Of a stretch of DNA of 64,000 nt, positions 41,889-52,000 are shown in pieces. The notes below the pieces were generated by a model. It was not told the DNA's origin. It saw nothing but the letters and a program-made list of their open reading frames with translations, and did no database searches. The position numbers and the translations under genes were made by a program. Position 1 is the first letter of the stretch. Each line of letters starts with the position of its first letter. The DNA is from JBOGZD01 sp050697155 (GTDB taxonomy: Bacteria > Actinomycetota > Thermoleophilia > Solirubrobacterales > 70-9): positions 5,545-69,544 of the forward strand of contig JBOGZD010000002.1 in assembly GCA_050697155.1 (NCBI GenBank), given 5' to 3'.

Positions 41889-42776
41889 GTGATCCTGGTC
41901 ACCGGAGCCACGGGGACCGTCGGCAGGGCGCTGCTGCCGCGGCTGCTGGAGGCGGGCGAGGACGTGCGGGTGATGGTCCGCGACCCGCGCGGGCTCGGGC
42001 GCCTGCGGGTCGAGGTGCGGATCGCGCTCGGCGACCTGGCCGAGCTCTCGGATCCGCGGATCGTGCGCCAGGCGCTGCGAGGCGTCGACACCGTGATCCA
42101 CCTCGCGGCCGCGATCCGTGATCAGCCACCGGTACGGGTCGAAGAGCTGAACGGGCTCGCCACCGCGCGCCTGCTGCGGGCGGCCGAGGAAGCGGGGGTC
42201 GGCCGCTTCGTCTTCTTCTCGGCGATCGGGGCGAGCGAGTTCCAGCGCACCCGGTTCTTCCGCGCCAAGGCGCTCGCCGAGCGTGCCGTGCAGGCGTCGG
42301 AGCTGGCGACGACGGTGTTCGCGCCCTCGATCGTCTACGACGGCGACGATCCGCTGGTCAAGATCCAGCGCCGGCTCGCGCTCCTGCCGGTGCTGCCGAT
42401 CTCCGGCAGCGGCGACGCGCGCTATCAGCCGATCTGGGCCGGCGACGTTGCTCGCTGCGTCATCTCCGCCCTCGGGCGGGACGTCGCGAACAGCGAGCGC
42501 TACGACTTGGCCGGTCCCGAGACGCTCACCTACGAGCAGATGGCACGCCTGATCGCTCGCTCCGCTGGGCGGGTGCGGCCCGTCGTCCACGTTCCCCTCG
42601 GGCTCATCCGCGCCGCCCTGATCGCCCTGCGCCGCGTCATCGGCGAGGCCGCCTTCGCCACCTGGGAGGAGGCGGAGCTGATGGAGGTGCCGATGGTCAC
42701 CGAGCGCGGCGCCGCGGACGTCGAGGCGCTCGGGGTCGAGCCGCGGCGGATGGCCGAGGTGCTCGCGTCCGGCTAG
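41889..42776 (+). CDS. NAD(P)-binding atypical SDR (NDUFA9/YbjT-like)
   Basis: 295 residues. Rossmann motif VTGATGTVGRALLPRLL, then IHLAAAIRDQ, FVFFSAIGAS and YQPIWAGDVARCV. This order is typical of the complex-I NDUFA9-like, NmrA-related short-chain dehydrogenase group. The cofactor may be structural and the reaction is unknown. GTG 41889 is supported by TAGAGT (41876-41881) 7 nt upstream. Confidence 0.82.
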   Translation: MILVTGATGTVGRALLPRLLEAGEDVRVMVRDPRGLGRLRVEVRIALGDLAELSDPRIVRQALRGVDTVIHLAAAIRDQPPVRVEELNGLATARLLRAAEEAGVGRFVFFSAIGASEFQRTRFFRAKALAERAVQASELATTVFAPSIVYDGDDPLVKIQRRLALLPVLPISGSGDARYQPIWAGDVARCVISALGRDVANSERYDLAGPETLTYEQMARLIARSAGRVRPVVHVPLGLIRAALIALRRVIGEAAFATWEEAELMEVPMVTERGAADVEALGVEPRRMAEVLASG

Positions 42777-42837
42777 CGAGAAGGCCCGATCGGCAGGGTT
42801 CGGCGCGCGCCCGGCGGTCCAAGCCGCCGCCGCGGCG

Positions 42838-43845
42838 TCAGCCGCCGAAGCGGATGAAGCGGTTCAGGGGCGAGCCCAGGTTCCAGTGGGTGGCGAGGTA
42901 CTCGCCGGGCTCGGGGGCCGTGTCGAAGTAGGTGTCGTAGCCGCAGTCGAAGACGATCATCAGGCAGCGCAAGAGAACGCCGCTCTGGTGCAGGTCGCCG
43001 CCGTCGGGCGCGTAGCAGAGCACGTCGAGCTCGTCCCAGCAGTGTCGGCCCGAGCCGGTCGAGAACGGCGCGCCGTACTGGACCGCGCCGAGCATGTGGG
43101 CGATCTCGTGGAGCACGATCTCGGCGCTGCCGCGGCAGTTTCCGTAGATGACCGCGTAGGCGCCGCCCCTGCGGTTGCGGTTCTCGGGCGCGAGCCGGTC
43201 GTCGGCGCGGAAGGACGAGGTCCCGCACGGGTCGCCGAGACGGCCGCGGACGAAGATCACGTAGTTGGTTGTGCGCCCACGCAGTCCCGCCCGACGGGCG
43301 GCGCTGACCACGGCGGCGAAATCGTGCGCGCGCGTCCGGATGCGCTCGATCTCCAGCCTGCCGCGGCGATCGCAGGCCACCTTGAGATCGGCCTCCGGCC
43401 CGCCGGAGAAGCGCCCGGAGTCGGCGAGCAGCGCGTTCGCCCGCTCCACCGATCCGCGCACGGTGCGCGCCGCCGCGCGACCCGGTCCACCCCCCGCCGG
43501 CGAGGCGATCGCGAACTGGGTCCGTCGATCACGGGCGCAGACGGGATCCCGCCCCGGCCCTTCCCGGAGGCCGCCGGTGCGGGAGGCGACCATGCCGCGC
43601 GGATCGGAGCCGTGGGTGGAGAGCTCGGTGCCGTCGTCGAGCGTGACCTCGTAGAGGCCCTCGTCGCCGAGGACCACCGACTCGCCGAGCGTGCCGACGA
43701 GCTCGGCCACGGCCTCACCGTCGGAGACCGCACCGATCTCCGGAGCAGCCGGGCGATCGAACAGCGAGTGGGCGGTTCCGGGCGTGACCGCAATCAGCGT
43801 CAGCGCGAGCGCCGTCGCGGCGGCGGCTGGCCCCCCAGCGAGCAC
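42838..43845 (-). CDS. Secreted zincin-type metalloprotease-like protein
   Basis: 335 residues. A hydrophobic N-terminus (ATALALTLIAVTPGTAHS) suggests secretion, although the n-region lacks positive charge with GTG 43845; upstream codons are Arg-rich but contain no ordinary initiator before a TGA. The zinc motif is VLHEIAHMLGAVQYGAPF (HExxHxxGxxQ). Several Cys pairs (GDPCGTSS, GNCRGS, HCWDELDVLCYA, RCLMIVFDCGYD) fit an exported disulfide protein, and WNLGSPLNRFIRFGG closes it. The substrate is unknown. Confidence 0.72.
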   Translation of the reverse strand: MLAGGPAAAATALALTLIAVTPGTAHSLFDRPAAPEIGAVSDGEAVAELVGTLGESVVLGDEGLYEVTLDDGTELSTHGSDPRGMVASRTGGLREGPGRDPVCARDRRTQFAIASPAGGGPGRAAARTVRGSVERANALLADSGRFSGGPEADLKVACDRRGRLEIERIRTRAHDFAAVVSAARRAGLRGRTTNYVIFVRGRLGDPCGTSSFRADDRLAPENRNRRGGAYAVIYGNCRGSAEIVLHEIAHMLGAVQYGAPFSTGSGRHCWDELDVLCYAPDGGDLHQSGVLLRCLMIVFDCGYDTYFDTAPEPGEYLATHWNLGSPLNRFIRFGG

Positions 43846-44152
43846 GGTCGGACACGCTCGCAGCCGCTCGCGGGCGCGTCAATCGCCGAACTGGGCTAAT
43901 CGACGCTCCAAACGCGGTAATCCGCGCCTCGCCGCTCGGGGCGGCCACGGCCGAAGCGCACGTTAGCCGCGACAATCGCGGCGCTCTCGACCAGGCTGAA
44001 GCCGGCGATGAAGGCGCCGTCGCCGGTGTCGATCGCCGGGTCCTGCTCGTCGCCGAGGTCGGGGCCGCTGGGGGCGCTGTTGTCGGCGACGATCGAGCTC
44101 GACACGGTCACGTCGTCGCTGCCGTAGGTCAAGTGATGGCGGGCGTACGAGC

Positions 44153-44180
44153 GAGGGGCCCGGCGCGAGCCGGGCCCCTC
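44153..44180. terminator. Perfect 12-bp-stem hairpin downstream of groL
   Basis: GAGGGGCCCGGC (44153-44164), loop GCGA, GCCGGGCCCCTC (44169-44180). It is the strongest of three tandem hairpins after groL. Confidence 0.75.
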
Positions 44181-44187
44181 GGAAGTC

Positions 44188-44203
44188 GCCTCCTCGCGGA
44201 GGC
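44188..44203. terminator. Small hairpin downstream of groL
   Basis: GCCTCC, loop TCGC, GGAGGC. The middle member of a three-hairpin array. Confidence 0.5.
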
Positions 44204-44222
44204 ACTCGCCTGTTGGCACCCA

Positions 44223-44250
44223 TGGTAAGCCCGCAGACGCGGGCCTACCA
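44223..44250 (-). terminator. First groL terminator hairpin
   Basis: TGGTA-A-GCCCGC, loop AGAC, GCGGGC-C-TACCA. It starts 15 bp after the groL stop and is the first hairpin reached by groL transcription. Confidence 0.7.
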
Positions 44251-44264
44251 GTGCAGGTCCTCTG

Positions 44265-45896
<1,632 letters not shown>

Positions 45897-45946
45897 GTCT
45901 TGCTTCTCCTTCTCTCTGTCTCTTGGAAAGTCGTTGCGAAGTCGTC

Positions 45947-46237
45947 TCAGACGACCTTGGCGAGGACGTCGGACTCGCGCAGGACGAGCACGTCATCGCC
46001 GTCGACCTTGAGCTCGGTCCCGCCGTACTTCGAGTAGAGGACCTCGTCGCCCTCGGCGACGTCGAGCGGGATCCGCTTCTCGCCGTCCTCGTCCCAGGCG
46101 CCGTCGCCGACGGCGAGGACCTTGCCCTTCTGGGGCTTCTCCTTCGCGGTGTCGGGAAGGACGATCCCGCTCGCGGTCGTCTCCTCCTCCTCGATCGCCT
46201 TGACGATCAGCCTGTCGCCAAGCGGCTTCAGGTTCAT
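45947..46237 (-). CDS. groS: Co-chaperonin GroES
   Basis: 96 residues: MNLKPLGDRLIVKAIEEEETTASGIVLPDTAKEKPQKGKVLAVGDG, ending DVLVLRESDVLAKVV. The mobile loop is SGIVLPDTAKEKP. ATG 46237 is preceded by GGAGGT, so the longer open frame starting at 46297 is not used. First gene of the groS-groL operon. Confidence 0.97.
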   Translation of the reverse strand: MNLKPLGDRLIVKAIEEEETTASGIVLPDTAKEKPQKGKVLAVGDGAWDEDGEKRIPLDVAEGDEVLYSKYGGTELKVDGDDVLVLRESDVLAKVV

Positions 46238-46290
46238 TCGCTTTACCTCCGTCGTGAATCTGGCTTGTTGTAAGGCTTTTCCGGCCTTTG

Positions 46291-46317
46291 TTGGCACTCT
46301 GAACAGGACAGTGCCAG
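46291..46317. promoter_or_regulatory. CIRCE operator (HrcA site) of groS-groL
   Basis: TTGGCACTC (46291-46299), 9-bp spacer, CAGTGCCAG (46309-46317), against the consensus TTAGCACTC-N9-GAGTGCTAA: 8 of 9 and 7 of 9 matches. It lies 54 bp upstream of groS. HrcA binding here represses the operon at normal temperature in other bacteria. Confidence 0.88.
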
Positions 46318-46330
46318 AGCCGGCGCCCGT

Positions 46331-46336
46331 ATTCTA
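46331..46336 (-). promoter_or_regulatory. Putative groS -10 box
   Basis: TAGAAT on the minus strand, placing the transcription start just before the CIRCE element, the usual relation between the two. Confidence 0.5.
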
Positions 46337-46356
46337 GCCAGACGCGAGCGGGCGGC

Positions 46357-46761
46357 TCAGTTTCTCGACGGCGCCTCGCCGTTGCCGAACTGCGGGCCGG
46401 GGCGCTCGAGGATCTGGGAGAACCGGATCACGGTCACGGTCTCCTCGCGGTCGATCTCACGGCCGTAGATCTGGCGCATGAAGCCGAGGGTCTCGTCGAG
46501 GCGTCGAAACTCGGGGTTGTCGTGCTCGATGTCGCGGGGCGAGAGGTCGCGCACGCGCTTCACCTCGACGTCGTCGATCACCGCGGAGAAGATCCGCTCG
46601 CGCGGGCTGTGCTGGTGGCCGACGGTGATCCAGACCACCTGGCCGCGCTCGTACTTGCGCGACTTGTCACCGAGGCGGATCGTCGCCGTCTTGCGGCCGC
46701 GCTTGAGCTGGTCGACGAACGCCGGCGAGAAGAAGTTGAGCGCGTAGAGGGCGCCGGGCAT
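46357..46761 (-). CDS. ASCH domain protein
   Basis: 134 residues with the PUA-like ASCH fold: ALNFFSPAFVDQLKRGRKTATIRLGDKSRKYERGQVVWITVG, where the GRKTATIR and GDxV-type blocks are characteristic. Proteins of this fold bind RNA or modified nucleosides. It follows pcm at 32 bp and precedes the groS promoter; no direct link is evident. ATG 46761 matches the start of the domain. Confidence 0.78.
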   Translation of the reverse strand: MPGALYALNFFSPAFVDQLKRGRKTATIRLGDKSRKYERGQVVWITVGHQHSPRERIFSAVIDDVEVKRVRDLSPRDIEHDNPEFRRLDETLGFMRQIYGREIDREETVTVIRFSQILERPGPQFGNGEAPSRN

Positions 46762-46793
46762 GGCGGGCGCCAGCCTATCGCGGTCGGACTCGT

Positions 46794-47465
46794 CTACTCG
46801 GCGGCAAAGCCCTCCGCGCCTACCAGCGGCACGAACCTGCAAGGGGCTATCACCCGCCGCTCGAGGCCTTCCCCCGACTCCGGGTCGAAGCGCTCGGCGA
46901 GCCGGCGAAAGGCGGTCAGCATGTCGGCGCGCGGCTCGCTGACCGGGACCACCAGCCGGCCGCCGACCGCGAGCTGGGCGAGCAGGCTGGGCGGCGGCCC
47001 CGGAGCGGTCGCGTGAACCGCGATCGCGTCGAACGGCGCCCTGTCGGGCGCGCCGCGGCTGCCGTCGCCGACCCGGACCTCGACCTCCCCGGGACACGCT
47101 GTGGCGATCGCCTGCCGCGCGGTGGCCGCGAGCTCTGCATGGCGCTCGATCGTGACCACCGCGGCGGCCAGCCGCGCGAGCACGCACGCCGAGTAGCCCG
47201 AGCCGGTGCCGATCTCGAGCACCCGCTCCGGGCCGCTGAGCTCGAGGCCCTCGCAGATCGCCGCCACCACCCATGGCTGCGAGATCGTCTGCCCGGCGCC
47301 GATCGGCAGCGCGGAGTCCGCGTAGGCCCGCCGCCGCTGGCGCTCGCCGACGAACAGCTCCCGCGGGACCGCTTCCATCGCCGCCAGCACCCGCTCGTCG
47401 CCGATCCCCCGCCGGCGCAGCTGGCGCTCGACCATCCGCCCACGCTGGACCTCGTAGTCGGCCAT
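46794..47465 (-). CDS. pcm: Protein-L-isoaspartate O-methyltransferase
   Basis: 223 residues. YADSALPIGAGQTISQPWVVAAICEGLEL and the SAM motif VLEIGTGSGYSACVLARL are Pcm hallmarks, with VGDGSRGAPDRAPFDAIAVHATA following. It methylates damaged Asp residues for repair. ATG 47465 gives the usual N-terminus (YEVQRGRMVERQLRRRGI). Confidence 0.9.
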   Translation of the reverse strand: MADYEVQRGRMVERQLRRRGIGDERVLAAMEAVPRELFVGERQRRRAYADSALPIGAGQTISQPWVVAAICEGLELSGPERVLEIGTGSGYSACVLARLAAAVVTIERHAELAATARQAIATACPGEVEVRVGDGSRGAPDRAPFDAIAVHATAPGPPPSLLAQLAVGGRLVVPVSEPRADMLTAFRRLAERFDPESGEGLERRVIAPCRFVPLVGAEGFAAE

Positions 47466-47490
47466 CAGGCTAAGTTTGCCCCGCTGGAGG

Positions 47491-47530
47491 GTTGATGGGG
47501 GTTAGGCGCGTACGCGAGGGCACGGTCAAC
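47491..47530. repeat. Possible diverged 40-bp relative of the palindromic repeat
   Basis: Begins GTTGATGGGG, centre CGCGTACGCG, ends CACGGTCAAC. It has the same RTTGA...TCAAY ends and lies between pcm and the crp gene end, but it is 2 bp shorter and the arms match poorly. Confidence 0.4.
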
Positions 47531-47562
47531 CCCATCCTCGTGGCTCCGGGCGTTTCCGCGGA

Positions 47563-48246
47563 TCAGAAGATGTAGGCGCGCAACCGGCGGGGCTCGAGCA
47601 CCGTCACCCGCCCGCGCCCGACGGCGACCACGCCGGCGCGCTCGAGCGTGGCGAGGAAGCGGCTGACGCTCTCACGCGAGGTGCCAGCGAGCTGGGCGAG
47701 GTCGGCTTGGGTCATCCGGACCGTGATCCCCTGGCGATCCTCGGGGATCGCCTCCTCCGCGATCAGCTGGGCGAGCACCCCGGCGACCCGGCTGGGGACG
47801 GTCTGGAACGACTGGCGTGCCACCCGCTCGTTGGTCTCCCGCAGACGCCTGGTGATCGCGACGATCAGCTTCGCCGCAATGTCTCCGTGGTCGGCGATCA
47901 CCCGGCGAACGTCGGACGCCGGCAGGGCGAGCAGCTCGCATTCGGTGATCGTCTCGACGCTGGCCGAGCGCGAGCCGCCGTCGAGCATCGCCAGCTCGCC
48001 GAAGATGTCGCCCGGCCCCAGGGTCGCGAGCGCGATTGCTCGCCCGTCGGAGTGCTCGCGGGTAACCCGCAGGTCCCCGGCGCGGACGATGTAGCAGGCA
48101 TCGGTGGTGTCGCCCTCGTGGAAGACGCGGACGTTCTTCGGAAACTCCCGCGGGATCGCAACCGCGCCGATGCGCTCCAGCTCGTCGCGAGACAGCTCCG
48201 AGAAGAGCGGCACGCGCGCGAGCAGCTCGGTGGACTCCTCTCCCAC
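47563..48246 (-). CDS. Crp/Fnr family transcriptional regulator
   Basis: 227 residues. Cyclic-nucleotide-binding fold with FGELAMLDGGSRSASVETITECELLALP (the phosphate-binding cassette, with Ser-Arg-Ser in the RS position) and a C-terminal helix-turn-helix MTQADLAQLAGTSRESVSRFLATLERAGVV. No Fnr-type Cys cluster. Likely a cAMP-responsive Crp; a class III cyclase is encoded at 13.6 kb. GATAAT (48253-48258) ends 6 nt before GTG 48246. Confidence 0.88.
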   Translation of the reverse strand: MGEESTELLARVPLFSELSRDELERIGAVAIPREFPKNVRVFHEGDTTDACYIVRAGDLRVTREHSDGRAIALATLGPGDIFGELAMLDGGSRSASVETITECELLALPASDVRRVIADHGDIAAKLIVAITRRLRETNERVARQSFQTVPSRVAGVLAQLIAEEAIPEDRQGITVRMTQADLAQLAGTSRESVSRFLATLERAGVVAVGRGRVTVLEPRRLRAYIF

Positions 48247-48277
48247 GGGTGGATTATCGCTCAGAAACGGGCGGCAA

Positions 48278-49060
48278 TCATTGCTGGCAGCGCGCGCACC
48301 AGTACGCGGTCCGGTCGGCGTCGCCCTGGCCGCGGGCTGCGATCGCCTCCCCGCAACGCGGGCAGGGCCGATCGGCGCGGCCGTAGACGTCGCGTGGCCG
48401 GCGGCCGGTCTCCAACCCGGCCCGCATCAGGCTCGCCGTCTCGAGCACGACCCTGCGTAGCTCGGTGTCCGACAGGTCCGCCAGGCGGCGCCAGGGGCTC
48501 ACGCGTGCGGCAAAGCATCCCTCGGCCTTGTAGACGTTGCCGATCCCGGCGATCACGGCCTGATCGAGCAGCGCGTCGCCCAGCTGACGCTCTCTGTGCG
48601 GTCGCCGCCGCAGGGCCTCGACCCCGTCCTCCGGGGCGAAGCCGTCGGCGAGAGGGTCGGGCCCGAGCGCCCGAAGGCGCCGATCGCGCGCCAACTCGCT
48701 GTCGCGGCGTAGCTCCAGCCGGGTGCCGCCGAACTCGACCGCGTCCATGCGCGGGGTCGAGAGCACCAGCCAGGCGGCGCTGCGGCGCTGGCGCCAGCGC
48801 TGATCGGGTGCGTATAGGTCCCACGTGCCGCTCATACCGTGATGGCAGTGAAGGGTGAGGTCGCGCTCAAAGCGCAAGAACAGGTGCTTGCCGTGGGCAT
48901 CGGCGCGCTCAAGGCGGCGCCCCGCCAGGGACGCGAGCTCCGCGCGCTGAAGTCGCAGCGGACTCCGCGGGCTCGGTGCCTCCGCGCTCACCAGCGGCAC
49001 GCCTCCGAGCGCCCGTGCGAGTCGGCGGGCGTGGCGATGGACGGTGTCACCCTCGGCCAT
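48278..49060 (-). CDS. nei: Fpg/Nei family DNA glycosylase (Nei2-like)
   Basis: 260 residues. N-terminal EGDTVHRHARRLARAL, helix-two-turn-helix text DQAVIAGIGNVYKAEGCF and a C-terminal zinc finger CPRCGE...YWCARC. Residue 2 is Ala (MAEGDTV), while the family's Schiff-base nucleophile is Pro2 (MPEGDT). The gene starts 14 nt after lhr, an arrangement also seen in mycobacteria, where lhr and a nei gene are adjacent. Repairs oxidised bases if active. Confidence 0.86.
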   Translation of the reverse strand: MAEGDTVHRHARRLARALGGVPLVSAEAPSPRSPLRLQRAELASLAGRRLERADAHGKHLFLRFERDLTLHCHHGMSGTWDLYAPDQRWRQRRSAAWLVLSTPRMDAVEFGGTRLELRRDSELARDRRLRALGPDPLADGFAPEDGVEALRRRPHRERQLGDALLDQAVIAGIGNVYKAEGCFAARVSPWRRLADLSDTELRRVVLETASLMRAGLETGRRPRDVYGRADRPCPRCGEAIAARGQGDADRTAYWCARCQQ

Positions 49061-49074
49061 CGATGCTGCCGCCC

Positions 49075-52000
49075 TCAGGCGGAGGCGACCAGGCGTCGCG
49101 GCTGGCGGGAAAAGCCGGCGGCGATGATCTGCTCCTCGAGGCCCGATCCGATCACCGGCTCTCCGTCGACGCGCTCGATTCCGAGCTTCGGGATCAGGCC
49201 CTCGCGGGCCGCCTCGGCGAGCTGTGAGATCGCCTCGACCAGGGTCTCGCCCTCGACCTCGACCAGGCGGACGATCCCCTTGCCGCCGCGCTCGACGTAG
49301 AGGATCGGGTTGCCGTCGCGAAGCAGCACGTAGGCGCCGGCGGTGCGCGCCGGGCGCCGGCCCTCGGGGCGCTTCGGCCACGGCAGCGTGGCGCCGTAGG
49401 GCTGGGCGGGGTCGGTGGCGGCGAGCACGAGGTAGTCGCCGTCGCGGTGGGGAAGGCCGCGAAGCCGCTCGATCGCCCCGGCGAGGGCGAACTGGGCGCC
49501 GCCGAGGCCCTCGACGAAGTAGCCGCGGCGGGCCGTGCCGAGCATCTCGAGGTTCGAGAGCTCGCCGTAGAGCGATGCGAGCCCGCCCGGGACGCCCTCG
49601 GCGAGGACGGTCTCCCGGGTGACGATGCCGTAGCGCTCGAGCATCAGCTCGGCCTGCGCGCGCGCCCGGGGCCCCTGCGCGGGGGCGTTTCGGAACAGCG
49701 ACTCGGTCAGCGACCAGCGGCCCTGGATCGTCTCCCCGCCGGGGCCGCGACGCGAGCCGAAGCGGCGCTGCGGGCGGCGGGAGCCGCCGACCGCGGCCAG
49801 CCGCCGGGCCCGAAGCGGGGCGAAGGCGTCGTTGGTCGCCTCGCCCGCCCAGACCAGGTCCCACAGCGCGGCGTGGAGCTCCTCGCGCTCGGGCTCGAGG
49901 TCGGTGACGAGATCGACCCAGAAGGACGGCGATTCCGCGAGCCGCTCGCGGATCGCCTCGTGGACCTCCCCCTCGGGACGCTCGAGCTTCGCGTTCGCGG
50001 GCGGCGGCCCGGCGATCCTCACGTCCTCCCGGAAGTACAGCGCCACCCGGCCGGTGCGGCCGACCGAGCCGGCGCCGATCCACACCAGCTCGCCGCCGGT
50101 GGTGAGCTGGTCGATCCAGGCCGGGCTGTAGGCGCCGAGGCGTCGCGGGAGCACGTCGCGCTCCCAGACCTCGGGGGTGAGCGCGATCCCCTGCAGCGGC
50201 GCGAGCGCCTCGCGCAGCCGGTCGGGGCCCCCCGCCGGGCGGTGCGCGTCCACGTTCTGCCAGGCCGGCAGGAAGCGGGCCAGCTCGGCGCGGTCGACCG
50301 CCTCGGCCTCCTGACGCAGCGCGGCGACGCTCGCGCGCCGCAACCGGCGCAGCACGTCGGCGTCACACCACTCGCGCTCGGATCCCCCCGGCAGCAGCTC
50401 ACCGCGAACGAGCTCGCCGGAGCGCTCGAGCAGCTTCAGCGCGGGAGCCAGGTCGACGCCGTATCGGCGCTGGGGCTGGCCGGTCGGGAACGGGCCGTGG
50501 GTGCGCGCGTAGCGGCGCACCAGGGCGAGCATCGCATCCGGGACCTCCTCCAAGAACGAGTCGGGCAGGCCGCCGGGCGGCGGCACCCCGAGCGCGTCGC
50601 GGTACAAGCCAGCGTCCTCGCCGGCGATCCAGCGCTCCTCGCCGGCGATCCGGACGGCGACGGCGCGTCGCTCGCGCTCGAGCTTGGCGAGCATCGAGGC
50701 CGACGAGAATCCCTCGGCGGTCCGCTCGGCGAGCTCATCCGCGCTCAGGTCTCCGAGGCGACGCAGCACCTGCTGCAGCGCGTCTCGGTCCTTGGCCAGG
50801 ACGTCGGGATGGCGGAGTTGGAGCGACCGCTCGACCTCCTCGAGCGCCTCGGGGTCGATCAGCTCCCGCAGCTCGTCGGCGCCGAGCAGCTCCGAGAGCA
50901 GCTCGCGGTCGAGCGCCAGAGCCGCCGCACGCCGCTCGGCGTTGGGCGTGTCGCCCTCGTACATGTAGGTGGCCACGTAGTCGAAGAGCAGCGAGGAGGC
51001 GAACGGGGAGGCGGTCTGGGTCTCGACCTCGACCAGCGAGATCCGCCGCGAGTGCAGGTCGCGCAGGAGCTCCTGGAGGGCCGGCAGGTCGAGCACGTCG
51101 CGCAGGCACTCGCGGTAGGTCTCGAGGATGACCGGGAAGCGGGGGAACTCCTTGGCGACCTCGAGCAGGCTCTGTGCCCGAAGGCGCTGCTGCCAGAGCG
51201 GCGTGCGCTTGCCGGGGTAGGCGCGCGGGATCAGCAGGCTGCGGGCGGCGTTCTCGCGAAACCGGGCGCCGAACAACGCCGACCCGGCGAGCTCGCGGAC
51301 GACCAGGTCCTCGACCTCGTCGGGCTCGAGCAGGACCATGTCGGCGTCGGGCGGCTCGTCGGCATCGGGGAGGTGGACGACGATCCCGTCGTCGGACCAG
51401 ATCGCGTCCGCCTCGAGGTCGAGCTGGTCGCGGATCCTGGCGGCGAGCGCCAGGCCCCAGGCGGCGTGGACGCGACCGCCGAAGGGCGAGAGCACACACA
51501 GGCGCCAATCGCCGATCTCGTCGCGAAAGCGCTCGACCACGAGCGTCTCGTCGGAGGGCACCACCCGGGTCGCCGCCTGCTGCTCGTGCAGGTAGGCGAG
51601 CAGGTTCTCGGCCGCGCGCCGGTCGAGGTCGAAGTCCGTCGCAAGCGTCTTCGCATCGGTGCTCACCGCCTCGCGGGCGAAGGCGCCGATCGCCCGGCCG
51701 AGCTCGGGCGGGCGGCCGACCCCGTCGCCGCGCCAGAACGGAACCGCGCCGGGGGCGCCCGGCGCCGGGGTGACGATCACCCGGTCGCGGGTGATGTCCT
51801 CGATCCGCCAGGTCGTCGCCCCGAGCAGGAAGGTCTGGCCGGGCCTCGCCTCGTAGACCATCTCCTCGTCGAGCTCTCCGACCCGGCGGCCGTCGGGAAG
51901 GTGGACGCCGTAGAGCCCGCGGTCGGGGATCGTGCCGGCGTTGGTGACCGCGAGCTGGCGTGCGCCCTTGCGGCCGCGGATCGTGCCCTCGGTGCGATCC

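Larger units (their letters stand above)
43896..44219 (-). pseudogene. Fragment of a right-handed parallel beta-helix surface protein
   Basis: The open frame covers 107 residues, but only the middle is recognisable: YGSDDVTVSSSIVADNSAPSGPDLGDEQDPAIDTGDGAFIAGFSLVE has the rung pattern of CSLREA/choice-of-anchor Q beta-helix proteins, which normally span hundreds of residues with a signal peptide. The N-terminus here overlaps the groL terminators and the C-terminal YRVWSVD is not family-like. It reads as a leftover of a larger gene. Confidence 0.5.
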
